A stretch of DNA of 64,000 bases, taken from positions 1-64,000 of the forward strand of contig JADGJC010000145.1 of assembly GCA_027596075.1 (NCBI GenBank), given 5' to 3'. Made by a program: the position numbers and the translations under genes. This document shows, in pieces, positions 1 to 13,000 of this stretch. Source of the DNA: Rhizophlyctis rosea. Lineage: Eukaryota > Chytridiomycota > Chytridiomycetes > Rhizophlyctidales > Rhizophlyctidaceae. The notes below the pieces were generated by a model. The model ran no database searches. It was not told where the DNA came from and was given only the letters and a program-made list of their open reading frames with translations. How positions within the stretch are numbered: position 1 is the stretch's first letter; every line of letters starts with the position of its first letter.

Positions 1-1590
1 CAACATTGTTGGTATTGTTATCAAACCAATTTTTGTAATCCGCCGTCCTTGTTGTGGGCTTGCTCACAGGGGATGGCGCAATCACACTACCGTGGGCTGC
101 GGTCGAAAACCATAATAGTAAAGAAGAAAATATTGCAAGCACCGAAGGAATCAGAAATATGGTCCGAGGGAATGCCGAAAACAAAAAAGAGGCCGAAAAC
201 AAAAAAGAGGCTGCAGGCAATTCCAAGCGTCTTTGATGAGAACCGATCCGCGCATCTCCCACCAGCCTGGCCGAGGCCCAGCATGCCGCTTCACCTTCTG
301 TTTTTGGTTGTCAGCCTCTTAAACGCATGCCCTGGGCAGAAAGAAAGACACCGGTGTGAACACCGAGGCGATCAAAAGCATACACTTTGTTGCAACAACA
401 ACCAGGACCCTGGCACTGAAAGCAAGCGTGTTCACATTTTGACTACATAACATTTTTGAGCAGTCTGCACGGATAACGGAGTTGCGGCTTCCAATTGACT
501 TGAGATCGTTCATGTACGCGATGACGATCCAGGCAGGACGTTCGTGTTTGAAGAAGGGACAAGGTGACATTAGGTTAGTGGTGAAGCTGCATTTGACTTG
601 GTAATTGGCAAAGAATCATCCGTCCTGCATTGATCAACTGCATGACAGGATTCTTGGAGCTGGATGACGTCTCGCTTCGGAGTTGCGGGAAGCAATGACC
701 TTGTGATGGCTTTTGAGGGTTCTTGCTTTTCACACTTCCCGTTCCGTCCGAACTAGTCCAACTCGTTGAACCAAGCAGAGTATGGAGCAAGGGGGTGGAA
801 GATGATCTTTGTGTTGTGGTGGTCTTTTCAGGCTTTTTGGCAAGTGCGGGGTAGTGGTGGTGGGAGGTTACCTGAAGTTGCATCTATGGAGAGGGATGGA
901 ACGGAAAACTGGCGAAGGGAAAAATCGGCGTCCTCTGCTGCTTTGTTTACAACCAGTGACTTTCTGTGATGGATATGTTCATGCAAGGAGAACTTCATTG
1001 GACACATTCGCATCCGATGCCTACGCTGGATCTCAGCAACTTGCTCTGAAAGTGGTTCTGAAGACCCGCCTTGCTTGCCTTTCAGTCTGACTTTTGACGT
1101 GCCACTCGAACACCCAACTCACCCGCTGTGGACTTGGCACGGCCGACATGTGAGAGGTTGGAATAATTGGGTGCAAGATGTTTGGAAATGGTGAGAAAAA
1201 GAGGGGAATTCCGTCAACCTTCCGTGACTGCGGGAAGCAACGTGGCTTTGCCATGTTTGGACATCCTCAATATATCTATATTGGGACAGATTGGCTGTCA
1301 AACAACTCTTCCAGACACATTTATGCTGCCCTTTCGCCCTCTTCCCCGTCCATTTTGCACCCTTATCCTTCATTGGACTCTTCCCACGGTCCACGGCATA
1401 ATTATAGCATCTGCCTCAGTATGAGTTTTGCACGTTAGCTTGCAATTAGATCCTATAGTGCTGTAAGTCTCTGGCGGTTCAAGCCATGTCGTCTGTTGAT
1501 GGACTGATCAGTGTTGTATTTGCTTGTAGCACTTAAGCGTCACCGAGAAAGGCACCACGTGCTCGCGCAATCACCCGAACCCTCACAGAA
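1..1590. other. Intergenic, no supported gene
   Basis: I see no gene here on either strand. The open frames are short, lack recognisable domains, and overlap each other in several frames. The last few hundred bases should hold the promoter and leader of the phosphatase gene that starts at 1591, but I see no specific motif. A gene ending just outside the left edge cannot be excluded. Confidence 0.5.
174..209. repeat. Two tandem copies of an 18-bp unit
   Basis: The 18-base unit GCCGAAAACAAAAAAGAG occurs twice head to tail (174-191 and 192-209) with no mismatch. It is a short local duplication in non-coding sequence with no visible function. Confidence 0.8.
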
Positions 1591-4500
1591 ATGGATACCG
1601 TCACTAAGATGTCGAATCCCATCTCTCTTCCCTGTTCCATCGCTAGCCTTCCTGGTCGCAAGCACCAATATGGACAGCTGTTGGTAAACGAGGACCTTGC
1701 CGGAACCTTCGCGTTTGCGGTCGACTCTTTGGACGGCAATGGAAGAGAAGATGGTGCGGCGTTCTTCTTGATGGACGGTCACGGCGAGTCTATGGTAGCT
1801 CCGCTATCGATGGATGCCAGAAAACGTTGGACGGGGTCTAAGGGAGAGAACTTTGTGCAACTTCTCAACACCCTGTTGAGGCAGACGGTGGAAGCGTTAT
1901 ACAAAGAAGCTTTTGAACAATGGGAGAAGGAGAAGACAGGAGGCGGGTCGAATGGAAATGTCTGGGATTTCCCTTCAGAAAATGCGCTTCCAATACTACC
2001 AGGCGAAGACGTTACCTCGCCAGCGCGATATCAGTTGTTGATTACAAACAAACTTCAAAGTCTACGTCACGTACTCGACAAGAAACTCACGGAGAAGGAT
2101 GAGCCTTTGTGTAGAGACAACGGTTCCACACTATTGCTGGGCTTGGTAGCCTATGCGAAAGTATGGTTTTGTAGCATCGGTAAGCTGGCCGTGCACTTCA
2201 TCTCATAAATTGCGTATTTGTCTGATCACTTCCGGTCATCAAGGTGACTCTTCCATGATGTTGTTCCACAAGTCAACCGGGGAAGCTCTCCGAGTATGGC
2301 AACGTCCTGGAGAAGACGTCCAGCCACAACCTTGCTCTTACGAAGATACGCTGGCGAATTACCCCAAGGCATGCCACGAGGGACAAACCATTGAATCAGT
2401 TGGCCGCGATCTGAAAAAACTGAAGTCTGTGCGAAAGCTTACGAACAAGGGCGGGTTCCCCTACTATCCATTGATGTCACCGAAGAGTCCGTACGGTGAG
2501 TTAGGCACATGTCCTCGCTCTTGAATTGTAGGCGTCTGCTAATCTTCGACTGAATAATTAGCTTTGAATTTAATAAATTCTTTGGGAAATATGAACCACA
2601 AGGGTATGGCAAATCTGTCAGAGTTGTTTCTGTGCACCTCTCATCCTGATCCTTTCCAGAACTCATGATCGACAGAACAATAGTATACAACTTTGAGTTG
2701 TCAGAATTGCAAAAGATGGCTTCGCCGAACAGTGTGATAGCGGTTCTCGTTTCGGATGGCGTGTATGTATACCTAATGGTGCGTGAGCGTGGAGGATGCA
2801 AGAAGCTAAAAGCAGGCCACAGGAAGGACATGCTTGTTTCCCGCGTGATCGGCCAGCTTTTAGCGTCGCCGGAATCAGTCATGCAGTCATATAAACAAAG
2901 GGAAACCAAAATCGACGCACTCCTCACTGCGGCAAGGGCAAGCCGGACGCCGGACCGATTCGATGTCAAAGCCGCAGAAACCCTTCTCGAACACCTCATG
3001 TCCTTGGACGGCAACCCACCCGACCTTGCGACATACTGCGATTGCCTTGTCAATCTTGCTGTCTTGCGAGGGAGCAGAGACGACGTCACAGCACTAGCTG
3101 TCGAATTGAATCCCGGCACTGCTTCCGGAAGCGCGACTCCAACATCAACATCAGTGGAGCGGACGCGTAACGCCTCTGCATCGAATCTCACGCCTGGTAA
3201 GCTGCTTGGTCCATCAGGACGCGCGGGCGAGGTTGTTTCGGCCATCATCTACTCGGCCGAATCCCCCATCCTGAGTTTGGTGCATGAGTTTGACGCTTAC
3301 GAGGCGCTAAACTCCCACTCGGCAGACTCGTCTCGCGTTCTGGAGGAGGGCAAGAAGGAAGTCGGTGATCAGAAGGGTGGCGCTGGGCGGCTCGTATCGG
3401 ACGGGTTGGGTGCGGCGAATGCTGCGGTGGAAACGTCAAATGCGCTATGGGGAGCTGTTTTGATACCTGGGAAACAAGTGGGCGGGACGAAAATGGTGCC
3501 GGCATTTTCTCCGTTTTCGCCCGCGTCATCTGTTGATTCACCAAATCCACCTGGAGGATTCTCGATCTTCAGATCGCTATCATCTGCGGTTGGTTTCGAG
3601 TTCGGGTTGAGTCCGCCAGCCGCACGGGGGCCGTCTGGCGACAGAAGTTCTCCGATGGAGGTGGATGCTGCAATGGATATCGACCAAGCAGTCGCAGGAG
3701 AGAAGGCAGCTGACACATCGGTGACGGAATCGGTGCGGGAAGAGAAGGCTTTTACTGGTCAGGACCATGGGAACACGACGTTGACGGAATTGGAAGTTGC
3801 AGCACATGCGCACACGGGCCTTGGACCCGGAGGGATGGAGGGATCATGTACGGATAATGTGACGGCTCAAAACGTTGGCAACCAGGTTGAACCAGTCGAC
3901 ATCACCACTTCCTCTCAAAGGTCGCTGCCGGATGCTGACAATCCGGAACAAAATGAGAGCACATTCTCATCGCAACCATCCGACATCTCGACCGACCATT
4001 CACAATCCCAATCCCAAAACGACGACGCGACACCCCGTCCATCTGCACACCTGCGCGACGCCCGCACGCCTCCTTACGAGATAACTGCGTCTCAGCAGAC
4101 TGTTGTCAAAACGCCGGCGAGAAATCTATTGAGCGTTTTGCAGGACGTTGCGCGAGAGGATGGAGAGGGTGATGGTGGTGCTGTTGACGGACAGGGAGGG
4201 ATGTTCAATGTTGATGCGGGACTGGCGGGGGAAGCATCTGCGTCTCAGAAAGACGCGTATGATTCGGACATGACGCAGGATTTGGAGGATGAGCTCGAGA
4301 TGGGTTTTGTGAGCATGGAATCGGTGGCTTTGGACACCGATGGGAGGGAAGAGGAGGAAGATGGGCAGAGGAACGGTATTGATAGTATGGATTGGAGGGA
4401 GGATAGTGTTGATTTGGGCAGTCGGGGAGCGAGTGTTGTGAGTGTTGTAAGTGTGGATTTGGCGGGGTCGATTGCGCCACTGCCTACGCAGCTGGATAGT

Positions 4501-5412
4501 GTAGCAGCTGGTGGGGAGGGACAGGGGGACGACAGGCAGGTCAATGGCTTGGGGAGGTTGACGCAATTGAGCGAGCAGCGAGATGACAAATCGGACGCAA
4601 CATTCAACGGGGACGACGACATCGTCATTGAAAGTAGCCAGCCGCCGTTCCAATCCGCGTTTTTCACCGCGTCGGGCCGGACCATTTCAGATATCAGCGA
4701 TGGGGACGGAGGAGGGGCGGGACATGCTTACGTTCCTGATTTCAGTTTTGGGTACTCGTTTGCATCGCAGGAATCTTCAGATGGAAATGGGGAGCCAGAG
4801 GCGGATGGTGCCAATGAGGAGGCAGGCAAGAGTGCGGAGTCGGCGTCTACCACAACCGATGAGGCCGGCAAGAGTTTAGGGTTGTCTGATGGGCCCATGT
4901 CGCAACCTCGGTCGGCAAATGGGGAAGCGTCAGTTGGGGACAATGATGGGAATGTGTTGGGTAAACGACGGGTTCGGGATGGTGAATGCGAGGATGAGGA
5001 AGGGATTGAGGAAGTGGAAGGCCATACCGATACCAATCGAAGTCCAAAAAGACCGCATTTGGCCCAGACGGCGAGCAACGACGCATTAAGCGCATCACTG
5101 TCGCAGCTCGGCCAAGCGGACCCGTATGTACCGGAACCGGAAAGCACACCTGCAAACTACATTCCCGCCTCACCATCTTCGTTGAATACCGTTGGGGTTG
5201 GGGAAGAGTCTACCACCACAGCATCCGCTCAGCCCCCACCATCAAAGACCTTCCGTCCATTCCGTAGCGTTTTCCGCAGTCCCGCTGCTTCCAGTGCGCC
5301 AGTCCTGGAAGATGTACATGATGGGGAGGATAGAGAGGCAGAGAAAGAAGAGAGCACACCACAGGAGGGGTCACCAAAGAAAGCAAAACGGAGTCCAAAG
5401 CGGCTGAAATGA
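1591..5412 (+). CDS. PP2C-family Ser/Thr phosphatase with long acidic C-terminal tail
   Basis: Predicted metal-dependent Ser/Thr phosphatase of the PPM/PP2C family, about 1,200 residues. Visible PP2C landmarks are NEDLAG near the N-terminus, the metal-binding FLMDGHGE motif in the place of the family's VFDGHGG, GSTLLLGL with the GDS strand that follows, VLVSDGV, and GSRDDVTALAVEL near the end of the domain. The first intron (2180-2243) splits the GDS codon and is clear. The next two, near 2491-2561 and 2604-2675, are inferred: they give a readable FEFNKFFGKYEPQ to TIVYNFEL join, but their donors are not ideal. The domain ends near 3110. About 760 further residues are rich in Ser, Gly, Asp and Glu, look disordered, and end in Lys/Arg clusters (KKAKRSPKRLK) that could be nuclear signals. 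The start is the ATG at 1591. Family is fairly sure; substrates are unknown. Confidence 0.78.
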
Positions 5413-5750
5413 ATACCGTCAGAGTAGGAATGAGTAGGTTTGTTCTTGTAGTGTAGATAGTTCATATATAGGACTTGTAGTAGTATATAGTACTTGCAAT
5501 AGGCGTCGGCACACAATGAATCTGTGTAGCGCGTCAATCACATCTCAATCCTCAAGAGTACAGTACACACACCGCCATTGTCATCATGTAGGGCCGGAAG
5601 TGTGCATCTCGAATTGCTTGCGGCAAGACTCTGATACGCGCTGGGAAGCATCTTTCATTCTTGAGACTAAGGACATATAAACAATGACTAACGGAGACCA
5701 GCAAAAATCCTAAAAATGGGACTCAAACCAATTCTGACTTTTGAAAGTCC
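5413..5750. other. Convergent intergenic spacer
   Basis: The spacer lies between the 3' ends of the PP2C gene (+) and the RhoGAP gene (-). It should contain both 3' untranslated regions. I see no gene or strong motif in it. Confidence 0.6.
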
Positions 5751-8700
5751 TCATGCTTCTATGGGGGCGTCCTCTGCAGACGCTCCCTCCTCCTCAACGG
5801 GTATCGTTTCGATGGGACTAAACACCCACTGCGAAGAAGGTTTGTCAGCCAATCGTCTCGTGCAGTTCTCAAAGTAAACAAACAAAAATCGACAAAACAG
5901 TAAACAAACAGCAGCTGCAGCTTGCGAAAGGCTGGACTGACCTCAGTTTGTCTAATGATAGCTTCCACAAGCCCGTTCTGGAACGCCATGTTCATCATGT
6001 TGACGTAGGCCGCTTGGCCTTCATCCGGCATTCGTACTAAAGTCGGTCTGTGGGACAAAAGCATCATATTTAGGTTGAATGCGTTATGCAGCTTGCACCC
6101 AAACCCGAAACTGGGAAAGCTTGTAGCACCACAGCAAGGGAGAAACTGCAAAAACGTACCCAAAGACAATCGCCAGATTCGGCGGCTCCATCTTGTTGAT
6201 ATCGCTTTCATCGGCTACTCTACAATCCGTAAGGAAAGGGCAGACGTGATAAGTTTCGGCTCGCGGACACTTCATCGAAGCAGACACCCGATGCCCACAC
6301 TCTTTCATAGGGCAGGCACACCCTCACCTGCAAAGATGCTTCATCAAATACTCCAAAACATCAAAATTGGGCTTCGGAAGCGCGTGCACAAGAGACTTGA
6401 TCTCGATCAACCGGTCGTCGTACGTGCTGATTTCTGTTTCAAACGTGGGCAAGTTACAATTAAAACAATGATGAACCATTCAAATGCGTTTACTACCCAC
6501 TTGCAGCCTCAATAAAACGTTCGTAGTACTCGTACGGAATTAGGGGGTTTTGGAGCTCTCGGAAATAGACTGATGAATTTACATTGAGTAATTGACGACT
6601 AGTGTATTGACCATTTACTGGACTCACGCTTCAAGGAACCCGAGACAACATTGATGTCTAGCGTCTCATCGTCCAATTGCACTGGCTCGCCTATATGGGA
6701 TATCAATTATGGTCGTGTCCACTGGCGGCCCTCGTAAGAAAAGACCTCATACCCGCGTTGTACTGCGATTTGATCTTCTGAATCGTCGCAGCATTACCCG
6801 ATAACCGGTAGATTCCTTGACTTTGCAGCCCTGCATTGGAAAGTCTCAAGACCTCTTCAGGTGTGAATCACCGGCGGATGCATCAACACACCTCTCCTCT
6901 CGACTTCCTGAACGCACTGCTCTACGAATGTGGGGATCGACTTCCCCTCCTTCTGCAGCTGCGCTTCGAGCAGCCCTCCGAAGACAACATGAGGAGATGG
7001 TGGTGCATCTGTTTATCTCTATCAGCTCAGCGCGATGACCGCATGCTTTGTGATGGACTCTGCCTTACCTTCCATCATTATGCCCTTCTCCTTCAAAGCA
7101 TTTACTGGTGGCTACGGGATGGAAAGGGTAAGCCTTCAGCATCTACTTCAGTGGGAATTGCGCCATGCACTTACCCGCTTTGAAAAAAAGGCTCCAAGCT
7201 TCGTCTTTACTTTCGTCTTGTTGTTGGTCCCTTCCTCCTCCGCGATCAAATCTCCCGACTGCGACCGATCCATCTTCTTGTCTAGAAACTTGTATGAGGA
7301 TGCGCAGCAACAAAAGTGAGGCACTCAGCATGCACCTTTGCCGCCAGTAAGTTTCCTGGAGATATCCTTCTCCTCTGGTGATATTCAACCGAATTAAATC
7401 CACATCCAAAAAAATTCAATGTTGCAACTCTTACCCTTGCCTTTCTTCAACGCAGCCAGGTCTTCCGCACGCGGACCCGAGAACAATTTGGACGACGCTG
7501 CACAGTCCATGTTAGATGAGTCCAAACCTGCTCTTCTCCTCGTGACATATGCTTACCATTCTCGTACTTGAAATGCGATTCGGCCGCAAAGGTCCGTCAA
7601 TTTCAACTGCCATGAAGCCCCCGGGAACGACATAACATACCTCTGTTGGAGTGCTCCGTTCCTTGCTCGCTTCCTTTACCGTATCCATCCACCCATTGAA
7701 GTCCCCTTCATTCTGAGGTTGAATCAGCCACTGTACCCCATCGTCTAATGATATAAGGATAACATTCTTCCTTTTGGCTTGATCTTTGCTAGCGGGATCA
7801 GCCGTCAAGCTATTGAGGCGTATAACGCATGATGGGTATACTTTGTCCGATTTCTGATGGCAGATGTATAAGTGTATAGGTGATGACCACATTAGCTGAC
7901 GAGCTCCTCACCTTTCGCAACTTAGCAGGATCATCCTTGTACAAGATGAGATAGCCAACGCAAACGACACCCCAATAGCTCTGCCATCCTGACTTTTTCG
8001 GCTCTCGCCCTCCCGAGTCTTTCAGCTTCTTCATGGTAACATTGCCCTCCAATCGGATGATCTCCGGCGGTACGTATTCGATTTGTGACTGTAAATTGTG
8101 GCACACATATGAATTATGTTATGTGAAAATGTATTTATCGAACGCAGACATACCGCGAGATAATCGTCGACCTTGGCCTCATCCTCGGCTGTCGACGATA
8201 ACACGGATTGATTAGGCGGCGTTGTACTCAGAAGTTCCTCGGACCCAACCGAGGACCGTGGTTGCTGATCATGAACGTTTGAGTTTGGAAGCCACGTGAT
8301 AACACGGTCCGGACTGACAAAATGCTCACATGTCGCGTTTCTAGCATGTCCCCGTCGGTGTAATAGCTGGTATCGAATTCATATGACAAACCAGCATCCA
8401 TATTTTCCTCAGGGTAGTCAAAGGCTTCGCCGTCTGGGACAATCTCCAAATCTGGCGGCAGCTCCCACGTTGTTTCTCCCGTGATGACGTTCCAATAATA
8501 GACAGATCCATCAGAGTTGGTGACGGTGCGCCACTCATCGATTGTGTCCAAATCGTCCTATTGGACCAGATGGTTGATTGTGTTCACTCAGTACAAATCG
8601 GAGAACGCCGTACCGACCTCGACATCCAGCTCCGGTACATCATCCACATCCTCACGTTGAACTAAAACGGCGTCCGTGTCGGAGCTATAGCCCGTGCCAA

Positions 8701-9643
8701 TTGTTGGAGGATACGTCACGTCATCTGCAGCCGTTGGGTCTTGAAATGGATCGACGTCGGCTTCGGTGGATTCTATGGGTCCCACAGATGGTTCCTGCCG
8801 AATGATTTCCATTAATTCAAAAACCCCGCTGTTTCGTATGTATACTTGTGAATCATTCTTAATCTTACCACCACCTGTGGGACATTGATTTCCACTGGTG
8901 AAGCTGTGACTGGTTCGGACTGCAAGTTGGAATGATGAGAAGTAGTCGAACTTCGTTTCGCGGCTTGTGACACGGGTGATGGAGAAGGAATGACTGGTTG
9001 AGTTGGTGATGCAACAGATGGTGGGCGGTTGGAAGCGGTCGATGAGCGTTTCGCTGACGTGGACATGCGTTTCTCTTGTGTATGACCGGATGGGGACGCG
9101 TTGCACTTCTCGGAAGCGGTTTCGGCTGTGGACTGAGGTTCATATGAAGTTTCTGATGGTCTGCCGGCCGCTGATGGGCGAGAACTAGCAGCGGTGGGAA
9201 TGGCGGCAGCTGCTTCTGGGAAGAGTAATTGTTTTCGGCGTGCAATTCCGATAGCATACGTGCGAGTGCACATACCTTTTGAGTCCACAACTTGAACTCT
9301 ATTTGCCGGAAAGTACCCTTCCCTTTCACCAAGTTTTCCTTCGAACCAGTCATCGTTACACATATCTGTTATTTCCAGCAGGTCCCCAGCTTGGAAGGAA
9401 ATTTCATTGTCCTTAAAAACAGTTGCAAGATGTTAGCGGGGTCCGGAATGAGAACATATACGAAGGCTCGCCAAGGACTTCTCAATGAATGGCCTCCCAT
9501 TTGGTCAAACAGCATACCTCTATTGCGTCGTAGTCCCAAACAGCCTTCGCATAGCGCACTGTGTTCTGACCTGTTGTCATTGGGGTGGCAGCCCTCCCTC
9601 CCTCTACAACTTGCGCCGGTGGTGTGAGCCCTACAGTGTCCAT
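5751..9643 (-). CDS. SH3-WW-PH-RhoGAP multidomain GTPase-activating protein
   Basis: Predicted GTPase-activating protein for Rho-type GTPases, controlling actin and cell polarity at membranes. The order on the minus strand is an SH3 domain (about residues 30-80; AVWDYDAIE joined to DNEISFQAGD), a Ser/Thr/Pro-rich linker, a WW domain (EWRTVTNSDGSVYYWN with TTWELPP), a PH domain (GNVTMKKL to GWMDTVKEA, about 390-520), then RhoGAP. RhoGAP is assembled from many small exons: VFGGLLEAQL, GIYRLSG with the arginine finger, LYFRELQNPLIP, LPKPNFDVLEYLMKHL and MEPPNLAIVFG. The protein ends in an acidic tail, stop at 5751-5753. The ATG at 9641-9643 is the first after an in-frame upstream TAG. About 15 exons; most junctions are clear, but those near 8615 and 7310-7450 are uncertain. 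The order resembles animal ARHGAP12/27. It shares a 405-base upstream region with the divergent SNF2 gene. Confidence 0.88.
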
Positions 9644-10048
9644 CCTTGGAACGAAACAAGAGAGTCGCTAACTTCGCAAAGCTGTACAATCTCGCGCGTT
9701 TCCCATGCGTTCGTGCAGGGCGATGACGGACACGATGCAAACGATTGGGACAACGGCTGGGAAAGGGGTGGAGAGGCGAGCAAGGAAGCGCTGGAAGTGG
9801 CACCCAGGTGATGGCATTGCTGATGGAACGGGCTAGGATGAATCACTCTGTGTCAGACCGCTCTAATCATATTAGGATATAGTACATTTGAAGTCCGAAG
9901 CCGCGGATTCGGTGGACGCAAAGTTCTGGTGTCACTGTGGTGTGTGGGAAAGTTGACAGGCCAATGCCATCGTCCTCATTCGAAATCCCACATCTACTTC
10001 CATCATCTAATTGCGGCTTCATACGTTGTGCGCCACCAAAAGACGACA
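9644..10048. other. Shared divergent upstream region
   Basis: These 405 bases separate the start codons of the RhoGAP gene (-) and the SNF2/RING gene (+), so both promoters must lie here. No TATA-like or other clear element stands out. A minus-strand frame runs through the region, but an in-frame stop lies just upstream of the chosen RhoGAP start. Confidence 0.5.
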
Positions 10049-13000
10049 ATGGCAGGTTCATCCTCAGGCTCCAGAAAGAAGTCAAGGCTATCACCCGAGG
10101 CGGAAGAGGCAAGGTCGGAAGACTCTGCTCTGAGCGAAGGTGAATTTGACCGTTTTGGGGCATAGAAGGGGGCCATAGCTGAAAAAGCGTTTCAAGTCTC
10201 CGACGAAGTGTCGGAGTCGGAAAGCGAATCGGATTTTACGTCGTCTAGGAAGAAGGGCAAAGGAAAAGCTAAGACACCTGCGAAGAAGAAGACATCAACT
10301 GCCGGTGCGAAACGGAAAAGGTATAATGCCTTGACACCGCAGCGGGGGTATATGGTCGCTCAGCTGTGGCCGTTTTTCATCTTTTGCAAACTTTGCAAAC
10401 TTGCAGGGGAGGAAAGAATGTGCCCGCGTCGGTTCCGGATGTGAACCCATTGGCCATTCCAAAGGGCCGTCCGTATTGGATCACCCTTCATAAGCAGAAA
10501 CATACGCGGTCCACCTATCGGAACGAATATACTGCGAAGCCGCAACCGCCGTTCCACTATAAACCATATGGATCGTACACCTTGTCGATCTATGATTCCA
10601 AAGAAAAATATGTCGCTGATTGGTAAGAGTTCGTAACTTGATGCAAATGGCAATGGTGATTGATGACCTGCGTCCCTCAGGTACTCCAATGTGCCCAAAT
10701 TGTTGAACGAAACATCACCTGAAGGAATGTTCAAAGGAGAATTCACCGTCGATGCACATAGTGCAAATAGCAAAATATCGGTATGACACCGCCACACGCC
10801 CTTTCCGACGATTGTTGCGAAAATCCTTATTGAGACCTTGCAGATGAACGTCGCTCAAATGGACTACCTTGTTTCGAATGGCTTCCCTGTTCCGTACTCC
10901 GACTTCCTTTTTGCAGGTGTACAAAACAGACTCGCCGGAGCCAGACGACCTAAATTTCAACAATATGAGTTGAAAGACAAAGCGATGGAGCCATTCAACG
11001 AGGTTTCACGGCCATATGGAAGTGGCATAGACAGTGATCCACGGAAGCAGCCTGACGAAATGGAAGTGCAGCTGTACACGTATCAGCTGAAATCCTTGAG
11101 TTGGATGCTGGAGTTGGAGGAACAAATTGCGAAGGGGAAGGGTTATGAGTTTTCGGATCTCGTGCAATTGCCAAAATCACAGATCTGGCTGGACCCAGAA
11201 AATCAAAAGTAAGGAAACTGAGACAACTTGATGATAAGCAGGCAGGAAAACTGATTCTGATTCGTCAAGGTTCTACTTGAAGGAAGATTCGCGAAGACTT
11301 GTGATGCGATCTAGGGGAGGGATTTTGGCAGACCATATGGGGTTGGGCAAAACAATGACCGTACTGGGATTAATCATGGCGAACCCGTCGCCTCGGAAGA
11401 AGAATGCTATGTGGATGCAACGCTGGAGGGGAGATGATGAGGATGATGCAATGATCCAAACTCCAGCTACTCTGATCGTGGCTCCCCCGCATTTGGTGCA
11501 GCAGGTATGTCCTCCAGCGCTTCAAAAAGCGGGCAATCTTCGCTGAAGGTTGACACGTGTGCGTTAGTGGGAGGACGAAGCGCTGAAGGCATGGCCAGAT
11601 TGCAAGGTGTTGCGTTTGACCACCAAGGTAGGAGGGCTCGCGAAGAAGCCTAAATGATCGGTCACTCAGAGCCCAACATTTAAGACACAATGGGACAAAC
11701 TGACATACAGAATGATTATGGAAGCCGACATCCTCCTCGTCAGCTTTTGTAAGGATTCCTTTTCAATCGTCTGGTGGCATGACCTATCTCTGACAGCTTT
11801 GGCAGCATGGGTGAAAAACAAATGCTTCACGGACATCACGGACGGAGTCGAGTACCGCCATGAAGAGGCGGAGAAATTCGGCAGGACAAGCAAACGGTTC
11901 CTCCCACCAGATCATCGCAAAAACATGATCATTCGGCGCGGGATTGAATTGAAACGCAAACAGAATGCTCTGGATACGCCTGTAGGTACCTCTCCTTTCC
12001 TAATTGCGATTGGAGCTTTCTCACGCCTGCGTTTTCAGAGCCCCATCCTGGAACTGTTCATCTTTCACCGCATGGTCATCGACGAGGGGCATGAGATCCT
12101 CGCGGAGACTGCGGCCGCGCAACATGTGGGAAAGAAAAACTGGAACGGCGAGCACCTGATGGGGATTCACAGTAAATACCGGTGGTATGTCACGGGAAGT
12201 CCGTTCCCCAAGGGGCTGCACAGTTTGCAAGGATGTCTACAGTTTTTGCAGGTAATTGTTGCTGTCCTTTTTGATGTTTGAATGTAGAGCTGAATGGATC
12301 TGGATGCGAATGTAGTGGGGTGTGCACAGGGTGGGTCGGTCGAGGGCGGGTGCGATTGATGACGAAGCTGGGGAAGCTCAAGCTCATCCAGTGGACGAAT
12401 CGCCGGCGGCCAATGGGTCGTCTTCGAAAGCGAAAGGCACGAAAGACGGCTCGGATGATGAGAATGATGGAGCCATGATTGGCTTGTCCGCCTCGGAATC
12501 TCAAGAGTTTGGATGGAAATATTTCCAGAAGAGGACAAAGTCTGGGTGGATGACGAACTTGCAGTTCACGCTGTTGGACATGATTCGAAAGAGGTTGTAT
12601 TGCCGGAGGGATCGGGCGTCGGTGGAAGATGAGGCTACCATCCCGCCTATTGTTGAAGAAGGTTCGAACTTCTCCAGCGTTGTTTGTTTTTTTGACATGA
12701 TTGACTAACATAGGTTGCAGTGATTATGTTGGATTTCACTGATGTTGAGAGGGGCATGTACAACAACGCGGTCACCGACAGTGTGCGGCAACGCCAACTG
12801 TGCTGCCACATGCAAATTTCCGACACCGACAAAGCTGTATTTGGACCAGAGAAGGTGTGAAGCTGCAACATTGCCAGGCCATGGTGATAACTTCAATAAC
12901 GTACAACGACCCCATCTCGAAACAGCGAACTCTGGATGAAATCAGGGACTTGATGATAAAACACACAGCTCGCAGAATCGAAAGCAACAAGAATCAATTG

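Noticed and set aside
49..1438. Several short open frames at the left end
   Set aside because: They overlap in different frames and strands, have low-information composition and no domain or splice pattern.
7620..7660. A 35-base GT-AG segment in the PH-domain exon of the RhoGAP gene
   Set aside because: Too short for an intron, and the unspliced frame stays open; treated as coding.
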